Both the position numbers and the translations under genes were made by a program. A stretch of DNA of 64,000 bases from Sinonovacula constricta (lineage: Eukaryota > Mollusca > Bivalvia > Cardiida > Solecurtidae). How positions within the stretch are numbered: position 1 is the stretch's first letter; each line of letters begins with the position of its first letter. Below are positions 52,401 through 62,367 of the stretch, piece after piece. The stretch is taken from contig CM017557.1 in NCBI GenBank assembly GCA_007844125.1, positions 57,426,857-57,490,856 of the forward strand, given 5' to 3'. The notes beneath the pieces were generated by a model. It had not been told where the DNA came from and did not search any database. It saw nothing but the letters and a program-made list of their open reading frames with translations.

Positions 52401-55400
52401 GTACCAGGTTTAATTTTCATGACCTGCTATTTTGATTATTCGTTTTATTAGTAATGCTGAGAAGCTATTTTTATTTCACGAAACATTGCTAAAAATAACT
52501 AGGGACTTGATATTTATACTTAGCTTCTAACAACAACAACAAAAAAAGATAAAAAACCGCGGACAGACAATAATTATGTAAAAAAAGACAAATATATAAA
52601 TAAATAAATGTTGAATATGAATAAGATTACTACTTTGTTTCTAAAGCTAAAGTATATATATAGTTTACCATTTCTAATATCGGATTCTATTGATGTGTTC
52701 TCTACAACAGATGCTAGCTAAATGATAGTTCGCCAACAAAAGACGCTCATAGACTAACAAAGGACGCATGTATAAATTTAAGTATTTGGATATTGTTGGC
52801 TGGTTACGAAATGCATTGAAATAAAACGAGACTATTAATCAGTTTGAGTCTAACCGTCAAATGTGTATAATTACGGAAAACTTCGTAATGGAAAATTTTG
52901 CTGATGCGGGACAGGTGTTAGTGCGAGAAATTATGATAAATGTAAAATGTTAGTAAAAACAGACACAATACTACGCTTTATATATGTAGTAAGTATCCTC
53001 ATCTTTTATTTCATTCTCTCTCTCTCTATCTCTCTCTCTCTCTATCTATCTTATATGTATTTTTTCTTAAATTTTTCCTTCTTAATTAAATTTTTTCTTT
53101 ATTTCTCCCTATTTAAGACATCACAGGCTTCGTCCGCCGCGGCGATGACGCCAGTAGCAGGGAGTGAGAACGATGTATGTATATTTATATTCATATATAT
53201 TATATATACACACACGCACGGCGGGCGTCATTGCTCGAAATTCTGGTAAAAGTTTGGTTTAACATATTTTATTGCGGTACAAAATTCACTACTAAAGAAA
53301 CTCGATGCAAATACAAGGGATTGTGCCACAAGTTACATAACTCCGTTACAGTCCGGTAAACCGATATTAAAAAAATATATATATATTTGTATATCTATTT
53401 ATTTATCAATTTATGTACATATTATCTATACAATTGATTTTTTTGGAAAGAAAGAAAGTTAAATGTTTTTCTCCTTTTTAGCCAAGGAGACTATGGACAC
53501 CGGTGGAGCCATCCACCTTGCGAGAAGAAGTAAGTTTGCTATTTGATTTAATAATGATCTTTATATTTAATTAGTTCCGTCAATTTATTCACAAACGTGA
53601 TCTTGTATCTCTCTTTTCTCGGTTTATCTCTTAGATTAAATACACAAATTGTTATTTTCATCATTTCTTGTTTTCTAATGTCGTGAAACATACAGTAAAA
53701 CCTCTCGAAGCGGCCCCTCTATGCAGCGGCTACCTCTAAGCAGCGGCAGTTAAATTTCCCCCCAGTAGTTTTCAGCGCATTTTAACCTCTAAGCAGCAAC
53801 TCCTCCGCGAAGCGGTAAGCGGCCGTGTAAATCTCTTCCCTGAGGCTACTTTAACCTCTGCGTAGCAACACCAGTGCAGCTATTTTTAGAATAGTCTGTC
53901 GCCTACACCAGAATTGTGACGCGGTCGGCTGATCACTGCTTGTACCCTGTTGAGAAGGTGTTAATTGGAATCAAGTTGCAGTTGGACAGGAAACCAGCTG
54001 CATGCTACAAACATGCCGTTGTAGATCTAGGGTATTGCGGGAACGTGTGAAAGAAGTGTCAACTATTGATGATGTTAACGAGTTGGTTTGCTTTCTTTAA
54101 TTTAATTGATCGAAAGATTAAAAGATATCACTGTATTGATTTCTTACTTAAAAAGATGTTTACGTTAAGTGCTTAAAGCAAACTGTCATTGTTTCGATTT
54201 TTTAATGGTAAATCAGTCTTTGCATGACTCAATACTGGAATACTGGTCATTTAGTCTTGAAATGTCTTATAAACATGTTTACCTTACGTTAGAGCAGAGT
54301 GTTACTGCGATTAAGTTGTTAGAACAAGGAAGGTCAGCACAGTCTATTGCTACTGAGTTGGGCTGCGGCAGAACTCAGATACAGGTCCGTTACTGACGAT
54401 ATTGTTTTTGTAATAGACAAGCAAATGCTGATTGCCTAAAGTACAAAACTATTTAAAAAAACACACATTTTTTCTCGTCTCATTGAAACCTCTGAGCAGC
54501 AACACCTCTCAGCAGCAACACTTTTTCGTGCCTCCGCCAGATGTTGCTGTGGAGAGGTTTTACTGTATTTCCTTTGTTGTTCTATCTCTCTCCTAATATC
54601 TTTTACCATTTATACGCTTTTATAAGTGTAAACATGTTGGTTAAAATTAGAATTCTATTTCGATAATACAATTTATTTTTTTTTATATTTTTCAGCTTTC
54701 CAGTATTCAGTGGGAGAATTCCAGAAGGGATAAGCTTGTAAGTATATATATATATATATATACTAATGTATTCAGTCAATTCGTAAAAAAAACTATAAAA
54801 AAAAACAAAAACAAAAACTAAACAAAACAACAACAACAAACAAACAACAAAAAAACAACAACAAACAAAACAACAACAACGTTTTGAAATAAAAAAAACG
54901 TTTTAAATGTATATATTAAGATCCCAAAATATTATTAAGTTTTTTATTTAAATAACTTCGGATTTCATAATTATTTTTGTTGTTGCTAATTCAGGCGAAG
55001 CTGCAACGAGCATTGTGGTGAATGCAAATGGCAGGGATGGAAAGAATCTTGGAGGAGCTGTAAGTATTCTTTTGAAGATAAATAATAAAAATGATACACG
55101 TTCACGAGTGAAACCATGTGAAATTAGTCTTTAAACGAAATTTATTCTATTTTCAAACTATGGGTAGTTAATATATGATATTTTAATTTCTCGTTTCAGG
55201 TTGGTTCTATTTTCAAACTATATGTTGTTATTTTATGGTATAATTAAAATATACTATAAAAATAAAAAAATATATATATTTATTATTATTTTTTTAAAAA
55301 AAGTTTGTTTTTTGTTTTTTTCTCTCCTTTCAGGTTTATTCTATTTTCTTACTATTGACATTTATTTACGATATAATTAAAATGTACGCGTTATTTTTTC

Positions 55401-58400
55401 TTAAAAAGTATTATTGTTTCATTTGTTTTTCTCATTTCAGCATGTGATGCCGTAGCCGCCTGAGAATTTTGAATTTTTTTTATATTTTCTTTTTAGTAAA
55501 TAATAAAAACAAAACAAAAAATAACAAACTTGTTTTAAGTCAGTTCAGTACTTTACCTTTATCCTCATCTTTTAATTCATTTTTTTTTTCTATACCTCCC
55601 TCTCTCTGTCTCTCTCTCTCTCTCGCTCCTAGTTTGCTTATTAATTGATGAGTATGCGCACCAGGAAAACGCATGTTCTCGTCGAATTAAAGGTGAATAC
55701 AAATACACAAATAAAAAGCTCGGTTAGCCATAAATTTATGATTGATTACCATTACGGTGGTAACCGCGGGGCAGCGGAGCGACACTAGATTTATAATTAA
55801 TTACAATTGACAGCGCGACGATTGAAACAAAGACATTTAATTTAACGACTATCATTAATTGACAGGTTAACGATACAGTTATTGATTTATCACCCGTAAC
55901 AGCTGGGACGCAGCGGACACAGAAAATCTGCCCAACTGCTCGCACTATACTACTAATGTTAATGGTTTGCATTATGATCATACCATTATCTTACCAAATA
56001 TATTATTTATATTTTTATAATAATGGTTTCCTCCCTTAATGTCTCTTAATGAACTGGTCATGCAATATAACTTAATAGCAACCTTTTCATTAATTTAAGT
56101 AATTTACTTTTTTCAACAATTCCAAAATTTCTTTTTTGAAAGGACATTACTCTATTCAAATTGCATTGTGTTACCTCCCTTAACTGTTGGTAGGTCAATC
56201 TCCTTTGCAGTAATATCTTTCTTTTATTTGGCTTGGAGCAGATTGCTGCCACAGTGAGATGTTGATAGCTCTGCTAGGGCTATCACTCAAATTTAAACCT
56301 TTTTAGATTCAACAATTGATTTGACTATGTAAAGTAAAATAAAGTTTACTTTTAATGAAATAACTATAAACATTTCTGTAAAAAAGAAGAACAGAAAAAG
56401 CATTTGATTTAGACAGCAGACATTTGAATCATCACAGTGCTTTCATTCGTGCTATCCTACTTAAACTGCCAGTTCATATTTTCTTGTCCCACTTATGCTA
56501 AAATATAATTTGCTTTCACACAATTAAAACAGTTCTCATTCACAGGTTTATTAGGCAAACTGATGAGTTACATTCAGTGTCACGTATGATCATAATATTA
56601 TGATCACCTGAGAGGCCTCACTTTTGGTTAAATCTTTTCCAAATATTTCTAAAGTCAAAAGCGCTTTATTACTGGACACTGCATATGAGCCAACTAAAAG
56701 CCTTTGTACCCAGGCGAGTAATTATGGGTCTACATGGCCCTCTTGTTTAACTTTTGACTCCAACACATCAGATTGCAGAATGTGCCTAAGGTATGATTTT
56801 GAGAAATGAGAAATAAGGGTAGCCAAAGTTAAAGTGCTTGAACATTGTTAGAAATATAATCAAATAATTCAAATTATGAAAAGATTATGAAAATACCTAT
56901 CCACAAGGAAAAAATTAATGCATTTCTTTCAATCTAAAAATAGGGAATAAATTTAACATCTTTTATAACCATCTTGATGCTTAGCTTTCTTTCACTTGGT
57001 GCTGAGCAGCATCCATAACTGTGTTAATGGTTGAAATAAAGAATAATTTTAAAGCCTATGAATTAAAATGCTTACAATCGGTTGTTTTGTTTACTTGCAG
57101 GTTCAGCAGGTGTGTTGTTTGGTCACCCGTTAGACACAGTCAAGTGTCAGATGCAAGTGCAACAGGCTGGGAACCTGTATAAGGGATTGTGGGATTGCTG
57201 CAAGACGGTCCACTCTCAAGGTTTGGTAATTAAAACATATTGATCACCTTTTATTCCACAGCTTTCTTTCCTCGTTTATTTCCTCGTTTATTTCTTTTGT
57301 ATTTGGTGATATTTTTTTTTTCAACTTTATTACTATGGGTCCTGGGACTCACTGGGCATCTGAGTCCAAAAATTTAATGTGTGACAACCAAATTGGTATT
57401 TCAAACCCCATGATGTGTAAGCAATCAGTCCAGACATGTGGTAAAATTAATAGACTTTAACCTTTTACAATAAATGACAAATTTCTTTTACAATAAATGG
57501 ACGTGTTGTATTTACAAATACACTGTTTCCCTTAAAAACGTATTTCATTGGTTATTCACAACTTTTTTCAATTATCGTGTTACATTACATGACATTGTCT
57601 CATCTGTTGCACATGTAGATTGTAATAAGAAAACAAAATTTTGACTGGAGTTTTGAGATGAAATTGGAGAAAAATGTAGTTTTTTTACTTCTCCAAAAAG
57701 GGCAAAAAAAGAAGCCTGGTTGCTAATATGTGCCTCAGGACTAATATTAGAACAGTTTTTAAATAAAACTTTAGCTAGTTTTATGAAAGTCTTCAGACTT
57801 TGTTAAAATGGCCTACAGTTGCTCATTCTTTACGTTCCGAATACTTAACTATTTAATCAGGGATATAAGTTTTCCGTCTTGGAATTCCATATTTTCGGTG
57901 ATCTTTGAGGTCATTTTTTCAAATGATGCAAATCCATTGAGAAATTTGGCTGCAGTGTGCATTTATTTTAATTTTACTTTGCCTAGGCACACAGTTCTAA
58001 ATTTAAGTCTTATGGGGATTGCTGATGTAAAATTTCAGTAAGTTTTAAAAGATCATAAAAACTTATTTTCAATAAATTTAAGAGGTTTATATATTTTAGC
58101 CAAAATTCTTGGTTTTTGTAAAATCTGATTCAGGGACCTCTGGTACAGTAGTTTAAAATTCTACCCAGACATGTTGAAGCAAACATAAAAAAATGCTTGG
58201 TTTTTGTATGGTCTGAAACTAACACCTTTTGTACAGTAGTTTAAAGTCATACTGACATGCACATAGAAGCAAAAAAAAAAAAATCCATGGATTTTGTATG
58301 ATCTAAATCTTGGACCTCTTGTTCAGTAGTTTAAAGTTCTACCGAGGCACACATAGAAGCAAACATAAAAAAGTGCTTGTTATTTGTATGCAACTGGCAC

Positions 58401-60811
58401 AACTTTCAACAAGACATAAGTTAGGGTTTTGACGTGTTCCAATCAGCACTTACAAATTTATTTGGATTACATTGGGGTCCAAGGAAGGGTCAATCTATTA
58501 TTTTCATCAGTCTTCTGTACTATATCCTTGTTTTGAACTTTCTTGTACCAACTACATTACTTGAAAGTATAAGGAATGGCTGCAAGAGTAAAACTTTTGA
58601 ACATTTCCTATTTCAGTCCCATGGATTCTTCAGGGGTCTATCCTGGCCACTATTTTCCTATGGGTTAGTCAACTCTGTGTTCTTTGGAACGTACGCTAGT
58701 TGTCTTAAGCTGTTGGGAAGCTCCAATGTTCCAGGCTCGGAGCCGAATCTGATGCATATCTGTATAGCGGGAAGTGTCGGGGGAGTGGCCCAGCTCGCTG
58801 TGGCAGTTCCAGTGGAGGTGATGAAAGTGGTCCTACAGTCACAGATACCTCACAAGTCAAAGTCAGCAAAGTATAGAGGTAAGGAAAATATTTGTGTAAA
58901 TTGTAAAGATGAGAATTATTGAATTGTTAAAAAACTTGTTTTAGGGTAATATATAACCTTGCTAACCTTGCTAAGTGGGCCACCTGAGGTTCTTCTTAAA
59001 AGTGTCCCATTTAGCGAGGTGGTTCTCTTAATGAAGGTTTTCTATATGAATATAACATGTATATGTACTTGTACTTATACTATTCACATAAAAGTTTATA
59101 TTGTTTCATTGTGTTATGTTTAATTGATGAAAGTAAAATTGCATAATTTATTTATTTAGTTGTTATTATTTTGCAGCAGATAAAACAATATTGACAAAAA
59201 TAAAGCAGATATTTATTTCTCAATTTTTTACTTTAAAATTGTTGGGGAAAGCTATAAAGAATTATAATAAAAAGAATTGTCTCAGGTAATAGCACATACA
59301 TTTTACACTGAGTTCTTTTAAGGGCTTTCTTTGATGATTCATCTTGATTTGATGACGGTGTTATCTGGTGAACAATTTATATGGAAAGCAAAGGTGTGAA
59401 TTCGTTATTTAGTTATAAATTAAATAACTGTCCAGCGTACCGGGTAGGGGTGTGCCTCGCATTCCAAGGTTGTGGGACATTAGAATACAGAAGAAGAAAC
59501 GGTCTGAAAAAAATTGATCCGGGTAGTGAGGTGCCACGTTACAGGGTGGTCCACTTGCGAGGTTTTACTGTATATATATATATTTATATGGTGCCTCTAG
59601 CAATTTTTGTACTCTGCTGTAGGTACTTCTTTGCAAATTCATTGCAATGACTATGTACTTCTTAGGCAAGCCTAGAGTTATGCATCATTTCTCAACAAAC
59701 TTCTTTCTACAAACTCCCTGTTCAATTATGTAACAGTTACATGTAGCACACTTAGTGAAACAGTAAGTCACTGACTTAAGCTGAAAAACTGGACTTGGTA
59801 GTGCAATAAGTAGAACATCGGCTCCAGGTATAGGAAGCCCCTGGTTCGATCCTGGGCTGCAACATACCAAAGTCGTTGTAAATGGTAGTGGTATAGAACA
59901 CTTTCTAACGCTCAAGCAAATATAAGAGGAGGGCCACAACTGGTTGGCCCAGTGTCAGGAAAATGTGACTGGGTGTGGTTTCCTGCTGATAAATCCAATA
60001 AACTAAAGATGATAAATTAATAGCAGTAAATCACTGACTTAGTGCGATCCCGGTCTGAGACATACCAAAGTCGTTAAACATGGTAGTGGTATAGCTCCCT
60101 TGCTAACACTCAAGCAAATATAAGGGTAGTTCCATGACTGGTTAGCCCAGTGTCAGGGTAATGTGACTAGGTGCCATGTGTTCATGGCATGCTATACACA
60201 GTGAAGGCAGCACTTTATCTGCTTCAAGTGGACACTGTCTCCAGATAACTGAAATACTGTTAGTTGGATGATTAAACCCAATAAACAAAGATATTTATAT
60301 AACAACAGAACATTAATCACACTTGCATTTAATTCCAGCTCTAAACACAGACTACTACAAAGGACCAAGTGAAGGCGTGATGGACATCATCAGGTCGAAG
60401 GGTCTTCGAGGGATGTATCGAGGATCCATTTCCCAATTCTACAGGGATATACCAGCATCAGCTTCTTATTTTGCCGTATTTGAGTTCACCACTCATTATG
60501 CACACAAGCACCTACCTTCAGTCAACAGTCAGCTGATCAGTTTCATCAGCGGAGGTCTTGCAGGTGTGCTAAGCTGGACATTGATCATACCATTTGACGT
60601 AGCGAAAAGTCGAGTACAGGCTGATGTCAAGGGAACCGTATACAAAGGATTGTGGGATTGCTTAAGGAAAAGTATTCTGGAGGAGGGACCAACTGTGTTA
60701 TTCCGAGGCTACACGGCTGTAGCAACCAGAGCATTTCTTGTGAATTCCATTACGTTGTTAGTGTATGTAGAGTTGCTAAAGTTGTTTAGTGCAAAATCTG
60801 TAGTTCTTTGA
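43428..60811 (+). CDS. Mitochondrial carrier, SLC25A45/47/48-like
   Basis: Four coding exons: 43428-43476, 57101-57225, 58617-58878, 60339-60811 (TGA). Phases agree and sum to 909 bp, 302 aa, the normal carrier length. A 5' UTR exon ends at 42474; the second exon starts at 43414. The three tandem carrier signatures are PLDTVK (26-31), PVEVMK (123-128) and PFDVAK (230-235), with FFRG and MYRG/LFRG half-motifs between. Carriers have six membrane helices in the inner mitochondrial membrane and swap small metabolites by alternating access. The GFFRGLSWPL...VNSVFFG stretch and the third-repeat SWTLIIPFDVAKSRVQAD resemble the SLC25A45/47/48 clade; members have been linked to amino-acid derivatives or choline, but substrate cannot be read here. 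Its first coding intron (13.6 kb) hosts the Polinton-like element. Confidence 0.93.
43816..44500 (+). repeat. Interspersed repeat E, copy 2, with nested SINE
   Basis: Same order of blocks as 23125-23555, but split by the family C SINE at 43968-44240. 'GTTTGCCATCA' on both sides of the SINE is the probable target duplication. Lies in intron 1 of the carrier gene. Confidence 0.7.
43968..44240 (+). repeat. tRNA-derived SINE family C
   Basis: Head GGCCGCAATAGCTCAGATGG with A and B boxes (GGTTCGAACCC), then a body 'CATACCAAAGACTTTAAACT' that shares its first bases with family B ('CATACCAAAGTCGTTAAAAA'), and 'GCTGCACAGTATCGGCAAAA'. Families B and C therefore seem related below the head. Confidence 0.88.
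44639..44760 (+). repeat. Left terminal inverted repeat of the 11.3-kb element
   Basis: 122 bp. It differs from the complement of 55833-55954 at only two positions (within GCAGTTTGGCAG and ATAGTAGTTAAA). Similarity stops at AAATGT. Confidence 0.95.
44791..44797 (+). promoter_or_regulatory. TATA box of the TBP-like gene
   Basis: TATATAA just inside the left inverted repeat. Ignoring the SINE that later inserted at 44808, it lay about 80 bp upstream of the TBP-like ATG, a normal core-promoter distance. Confidence 0.6.
44808..45130 (+). repeat. SINE family B inserted in the element's promoter
   Basis: Full-length copy bounded by a 12-bp target duplication AAACTCGACCGA (44796-44807 and 45131-45142). 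It separates the TATATAA box from the TBP-like ORF by an extra 0.33 kb and ends in a C-rich, A-rich tail. Confidence 0.93.
45209..45742 (+). CDS. TATA-binding-protein homologue carried by the element
   Basis: Intronless 177-codon ORF, about the size of a TBP core (180 aa). The second half matches TBP's second repeat: VYEPELFP (125-132), then an aromatic-rich strand, then SGKVVITGVKK (148-158). The two phenylalanines that kink DNA in that repeat align with F131 and F146. The first repeat is far more diverged: CLVFPNGI (55-62), CNGKAES (65-71), then a helix KRARHYTRRLQELGYP like TBP's inter-repeat helix. One of its two kinking Phe seems kept (F58); the other position looks like Tyr. TBP nucleates promoter complexes at TATA boxes. 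Flanked by TATATAA (44791) and AATAAA (45965). The open frame stands beside a ruined polymerase gene. Alternative: a captured host TBP retrocopy, though the divergence argues against a recent one. Confidence 0.85.
   Translation: MVTRIQLAKTAQPKSRNVNSRYIQDIEKDTYLFDSVFNGQTYMHVWQHRAIGGNCLVFPNGIINCNGKAESMSDGVKRARHYTRRLQELGYPISLMNVRILTISACYTLLGQLDIQRLAASRKVVYEPELFPSAMFKLNGIMFSCFHSGKVVITGVKKNSDFKNMFFPRLLNWNYML
45965..45970 (+). terminator. Poly(A) signal of the TBP-like gene
   Basis: AATAAA 222 bp after the TBP-like stop, before the convergent polymerase-like remnant. Confidence 0.55.
46060..50658 (-). pseudogene. Broken protein-primed family B DNA polymerase-like gene
   Basis: Pieces in order on the minus strand: 50658-50417 (ATG exon, donor TTT|GTAAGT); C2H2-type fingers at about 50160-50035 and 49105-48700; N-terminal module about 48200-47870; Cys/His segment and exonuclease-domain start about 47730-47150 (motifs HVPVSVSVC, YPWF, DVDQLLEAM); exonuclease continuation 47023-46676 (FLDISHFLAP, SYAGFLKAYG); 46660-46475 ending NNIVGG; then 46352-46260. 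These are characteristic of Polinton-type polymerases, which copy linear DNA from a protein primer. Two introns have clean splice sites (about 47147-47024; about 46474-46353). Breaks: several frameshifts, in-frame stops (a TAG shortly before NNIVGG), loss of the Asp of the first exonuclease motif, a 920-bp insertion among the fingers. Palm motifs are absent: the remaining 0.3 kb before the TBP-like gene is too short. Not functional. Confidence 0.8.
49113..50032. mobile_element. Inverted-repeat element F (0.9 kb) inside the polymerase remnant
   Basis: Ends are the 16-bp inverted repeat ATTCCAGGCTGTCAAC (49113) and its complement (50017-50032). Subterminal zones are packed with CCTATATT motifs (at least seven on the left, four on the right). 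Joining the flanks restores one continuous zinc-finger reading frame, so it inserted after the polymerase gene existed. The target duplication is 2-4 bp at most (AT or AAT; the edge is ambiguous). No transposase; a 23-bp A tract at about 49700. Confidence 0.8.
50817..51822 (-). CDS. Multi-exon gene of unknown function in the element
   Basis: Candidate exons on the minus strand: 51822-51706 (opens SNKKRSFNPEDSF, then an acidic helix DDLYIIQELEEQYFD), about 51412-51379, 51062-50938 and 50869-50817 (stop). The last three join in one frame with AG/GT sites: SGDQNDEEGGVIFESGSSF, then LTGEALILTSKIKEICEK. The first ATG is not found, and the link from the first exon to the second is unclear because no acceptor is convincing between them. 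Same strand as and just upstream of the polymerase-like gene. I recognise no family. It may itself be decayed, or its exons may be partly chance. Confidence 0.35.
52278..55447 (+). CDS. Micro-exon gene of the element, unknown function
   Basis: Exons 52278-52292 (15 bp, starts ATG, MSNEP), 53127-53174 (48 bp), 53482-53529 (48 bp), 54696-54737 (42 bp), 54995-55059 (65 bp), 55441-55447. Each has a strong acceptor and a GTAAGT/GTATGT donor, and the first four all have lengths divisible by three. The frame reads RRLWTPVEPSTLREE, then LSSIQWENSRRDKL, then AKLQRALW and an in-frame TGA (55019). Past the TGA the same frame stays open (MQMAGMERILEEL) and ends at TGA 55445. The C-terminal part looks like an amphipathic helix. 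Product is 59 aa, or about 74 aa if the first TGA is a recent mutation. A poly(A) signal is near 55500. No family recognised. Confidence 0.5.
52990..53055 (+). repeat. (CT)n microsatellite
   Basis: Interrupted CTCTCTAT tract upstream of the second micro-exon; a similar one is at 55595-55625. Confidence 0.8.
53693..54565 (+). mobile_element. Tigger/pogo-type deletion derivative
   Basis: 873 bp with 14-bp inverted ends CAGTAAAACCTCTC, flanked by TA on both sides (53691, 54566), as in Tc1-mariner/pogo elements. Inside, 54274-54390 encodes a CENP-B-like N-terminal helix-turn-helix (LTLEQSVTAIKLLEQGRSAQ, then SIATELGCGRTQI). The DDE catalytic part is gone. Subterminal 'CTCTAAGCAGCGGC' motifs occur at both ends. 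Sits in the second-to-third micro-exon intron region of the larger element. Confidence 0.87.
55833..55954 (-). repeat. Right terminal inverted repeat of the 11.3-kb element
   Basis: Complement of 44639-44760. The outer end ...CACTATACTACT abuts the AATGTT target duplication. Beyond it host intron DNA resumes. Confidence 0.95.
55961..57100 (+). other. Intron 1 of the carrier gene, right of the element
   Basis: AT-rich unique intron from the target duplication to the acceptor TTACTTGCAG. A degenerate piece of an interspersed repeat lies at about 56560-56770 (GATCACCTGAGAGGCCTC). I see no gene in it. Confidence 0.6.
58105..58395 (+). repeat. ~95-bp degenerate tandem repeat in carrier intron
   Basis: Three units share 'GTACAGTAGTTTAAAGT', 'ATAGAAGCAAACATAAAAAA' and 'TGCTTGGTTTTTGTATG'. 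They lie between the second and third coding exons of the carrier. Confidence 0.7.
58960..59575 (+). mobile_element. Diverged pogo-type remnant
   Basis: The right end GCGAGGTTTTACTGTA at about 59560 matches the TIR complement of the Tigger derivative at 53693. 'CCTTGCTAAGTGGGCCACCT' near 58970 may be the damaged left side. Coding content is not recognisable. Confidence 0.4.
59788..60005 (+). repeat. SINE family B, truncated
   Basis: Head and first half only (GGACTTGGTAGTGCAATAAG to GTGTCAGGAAAATGTGACTG), with a short tail 'GATAAATCCAATAAAC'. Last intron of the carrier gene. Confidence 0.8.
60041..60292 (+). repeat. SINE family B, headless copy
   Basis: Starts within the B box (GCGATCCCGGTCTGAGACAT) and runs to the tail 'GATTAAACCCAATAAACAAA'. 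It ends 46 bp before the last coding exon of the carrier, close to its branch-point region. Confidence 0.82.
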
Positions 60812-60878
60812 TGGGAATGCAGCTTGTTAAATTATGGTTGTCAATAATTCTTGCAGTGGTGATTTAAATGCTCTAAAT

Positions 60879-60884
60879 AATAAA
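60879..60884 (+). terminator. Carrier poly(A) signal
   Basis: AATAAA 68 bp after the carrier stop codon. Confidence 0.6.
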
Positions 60885-61041
60885 TGGTTTGAAAAAAAAT
60901 GTTATCTTGCAGTCTTTTAGGTTAATAGTTCACTTGGTTTTATGTACTGTTAGTAAATTGTAAGTATTAAGAACATGGAAAAAAAAACTTTTGCTGAAAG
61001 AATTTAAATTTTGTGCAGATAAATATTAATTCCATAAATAT

Positions 61042-61330
61042 ACTAGTGTCCACAAAAGAAACAATACCACGTGTTTGCAAGGACACACAATGAAACCAAA
61101 ACAATGTAGAAATTTCCGATTGGTATTTTTCATTTTAGAGACCTTTCAAATGCATATGTACAAAAAATCCATTTTATCAATTCTGTACAATCATGAGGAC
61201 AAGAACATTTAGATGTGTGGGGTCTCAAATGAACATTTCATTAAAACAGTCAAAAGAAGAAGGGATAAAATGTCCCATCACACGTCTCAAAGGCACGTTA
61301 GTTTGGTATTGTTTCTTTTGGACACTAGTT
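61042..61330. mobile_element. MITE G (0.29 kb)
   Basis: Terminal inverted repeats of about 27 bp: ACTAGTGTCCACAAAAGAAA + CAATACCA on the left, and the complement TGGTATTGTTTCTTTTGGAC + ACTAGT on the right. The two differ by one indel. No ORF of substance; downstream of the carrier gene. Confidence 0.85.
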
Positions 61331-62367
61331 TAGCTTGCTTAATACATGTAGCAAAATACAAGCTCAGGGGTATTTTTGTTCTCAGAAGTTTTGGAAGAGG
61401 AGTCACTGAAGATAATTGGGAATTGTCACAGAAAACACTAATTATGGTAATTAAAAAAATATATATTATAGTTGTTATTGTCAGATTTAGTAACAAGAAC
61501 TGAAGTTAAAAGGGATGCTATTTCTGAAATATTATCAACACCTACCTCTGAATTTCTTTCTGACTAGTCAATATTTCAATCTTGCATCATTGTGTATAAG
61601 GTATACTACCAAAATGTGTATACATCAATTATTTTGTTGTTTAACCAGTAAATAGATATTATGACAGTCTTTGTAGCCATTTTTTACTGCTGTAAATGTA
61701 TAACTTTACAGTAAATACAGTAACTTTTTTTGTTAACTTTATATTGATTTATTTTCCAACTCCTTTTATTCCATTTTGTTGTAATTTTTTTGCAGGGCTA
61801 AAAAATGCGATGAACTTTGTATGACTTACTAGATTATCATAATGGACCAAGTTACTATAAACATTTTATTATATACCTATACATATATGTGTATGTGTGG
61901 AGCTAATTAGAACATATCACTGCCAATCATTGAGCCTACCGTGTTTTCATAGGTCGCGACGGTAAGTTTGTGCCCCGCCTCCTGGTGTTAAAAGGCAACC
62001 GTCACAAACTGTAAATCCTTGATTGGTAATATAACCACACCCATTTAGTGAACGGCGGAATAATATGTAACCTGTTACTTGCTCAAATCTTTATACTTTT
62101 TATATGTGCTACACTACATTTGGAATAGTTTTTTGTTTTATATCTGTCACTATATTATTATTATTCATGTATTGATTATTCTATATAACATCTAAATATC
62201 TCATATAATAATAAATAAACATTATAACTTTTTCTTTGTTTTATTTTAAAAAGAATAACATTGACCAAGGTTATTTATCTATATAATAATATTAGGTGTC
62301 ATTATTGATTATCCAGAAACTGTGAGCGGTGATAGGTTTACTTAAAAAATTACAAAGTGCAGTTTGT
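61331..62367. other. Intergenic DNA downstream of the carrier gene
   Basis: AT-rich. A short GC-richer block at 61930-62060 (CGACGGTAAGTTTGTGCCCC) looks like part of a dispersed repeat, but I cannot assign it. No exon is recognisable. Confidence 0.5.

Larger units (their letters stand above)
44639..55954. mobile_element. Polinton/Maverick-like element with a TBP homologue
   Basis: An 11,316-bp insertion in intron 1 of the carrier gene. The left end (44639, AGTAGTATAGTGCGAGCAGT) and the right end (complement ending at 55954) form 122-bp terminal inverted repeats with two mismatches. They are flanked by a perfect 6-bp duplication AATGTT (44633-44638 and 55955-55960). A 6-bp duplication, long inverted repeats, a terminal AG and a protein-primed-type polymerase gene are Polinton hallmarks. 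Contents: TBP-like gene (+), broken polymerase-like gene (-), multi-exon gene of unknown function (-), micro-exon gene (+). Missing: recognisable integrase, capsid proteins, packaging ATPase, protease, and the polymerase catalytic half. Without its three later insertions it would be about 9.2 kb, short for a Polinton, so it is a deleted copy or a distinct non-canonical lineage. Confidence 0.87.

Noticed and set aside
54995..55463. Alternative frame of the last micro-exons reading as a Cys-rich peptide (SCNEHCGECKWQGW) ending at a different stop
   Set aside because: It is open through the last four exons, but the second micro-exon has stops in that frame and no other start is evident. The frame from the ATG was preferred. 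It could still be an alternative product.
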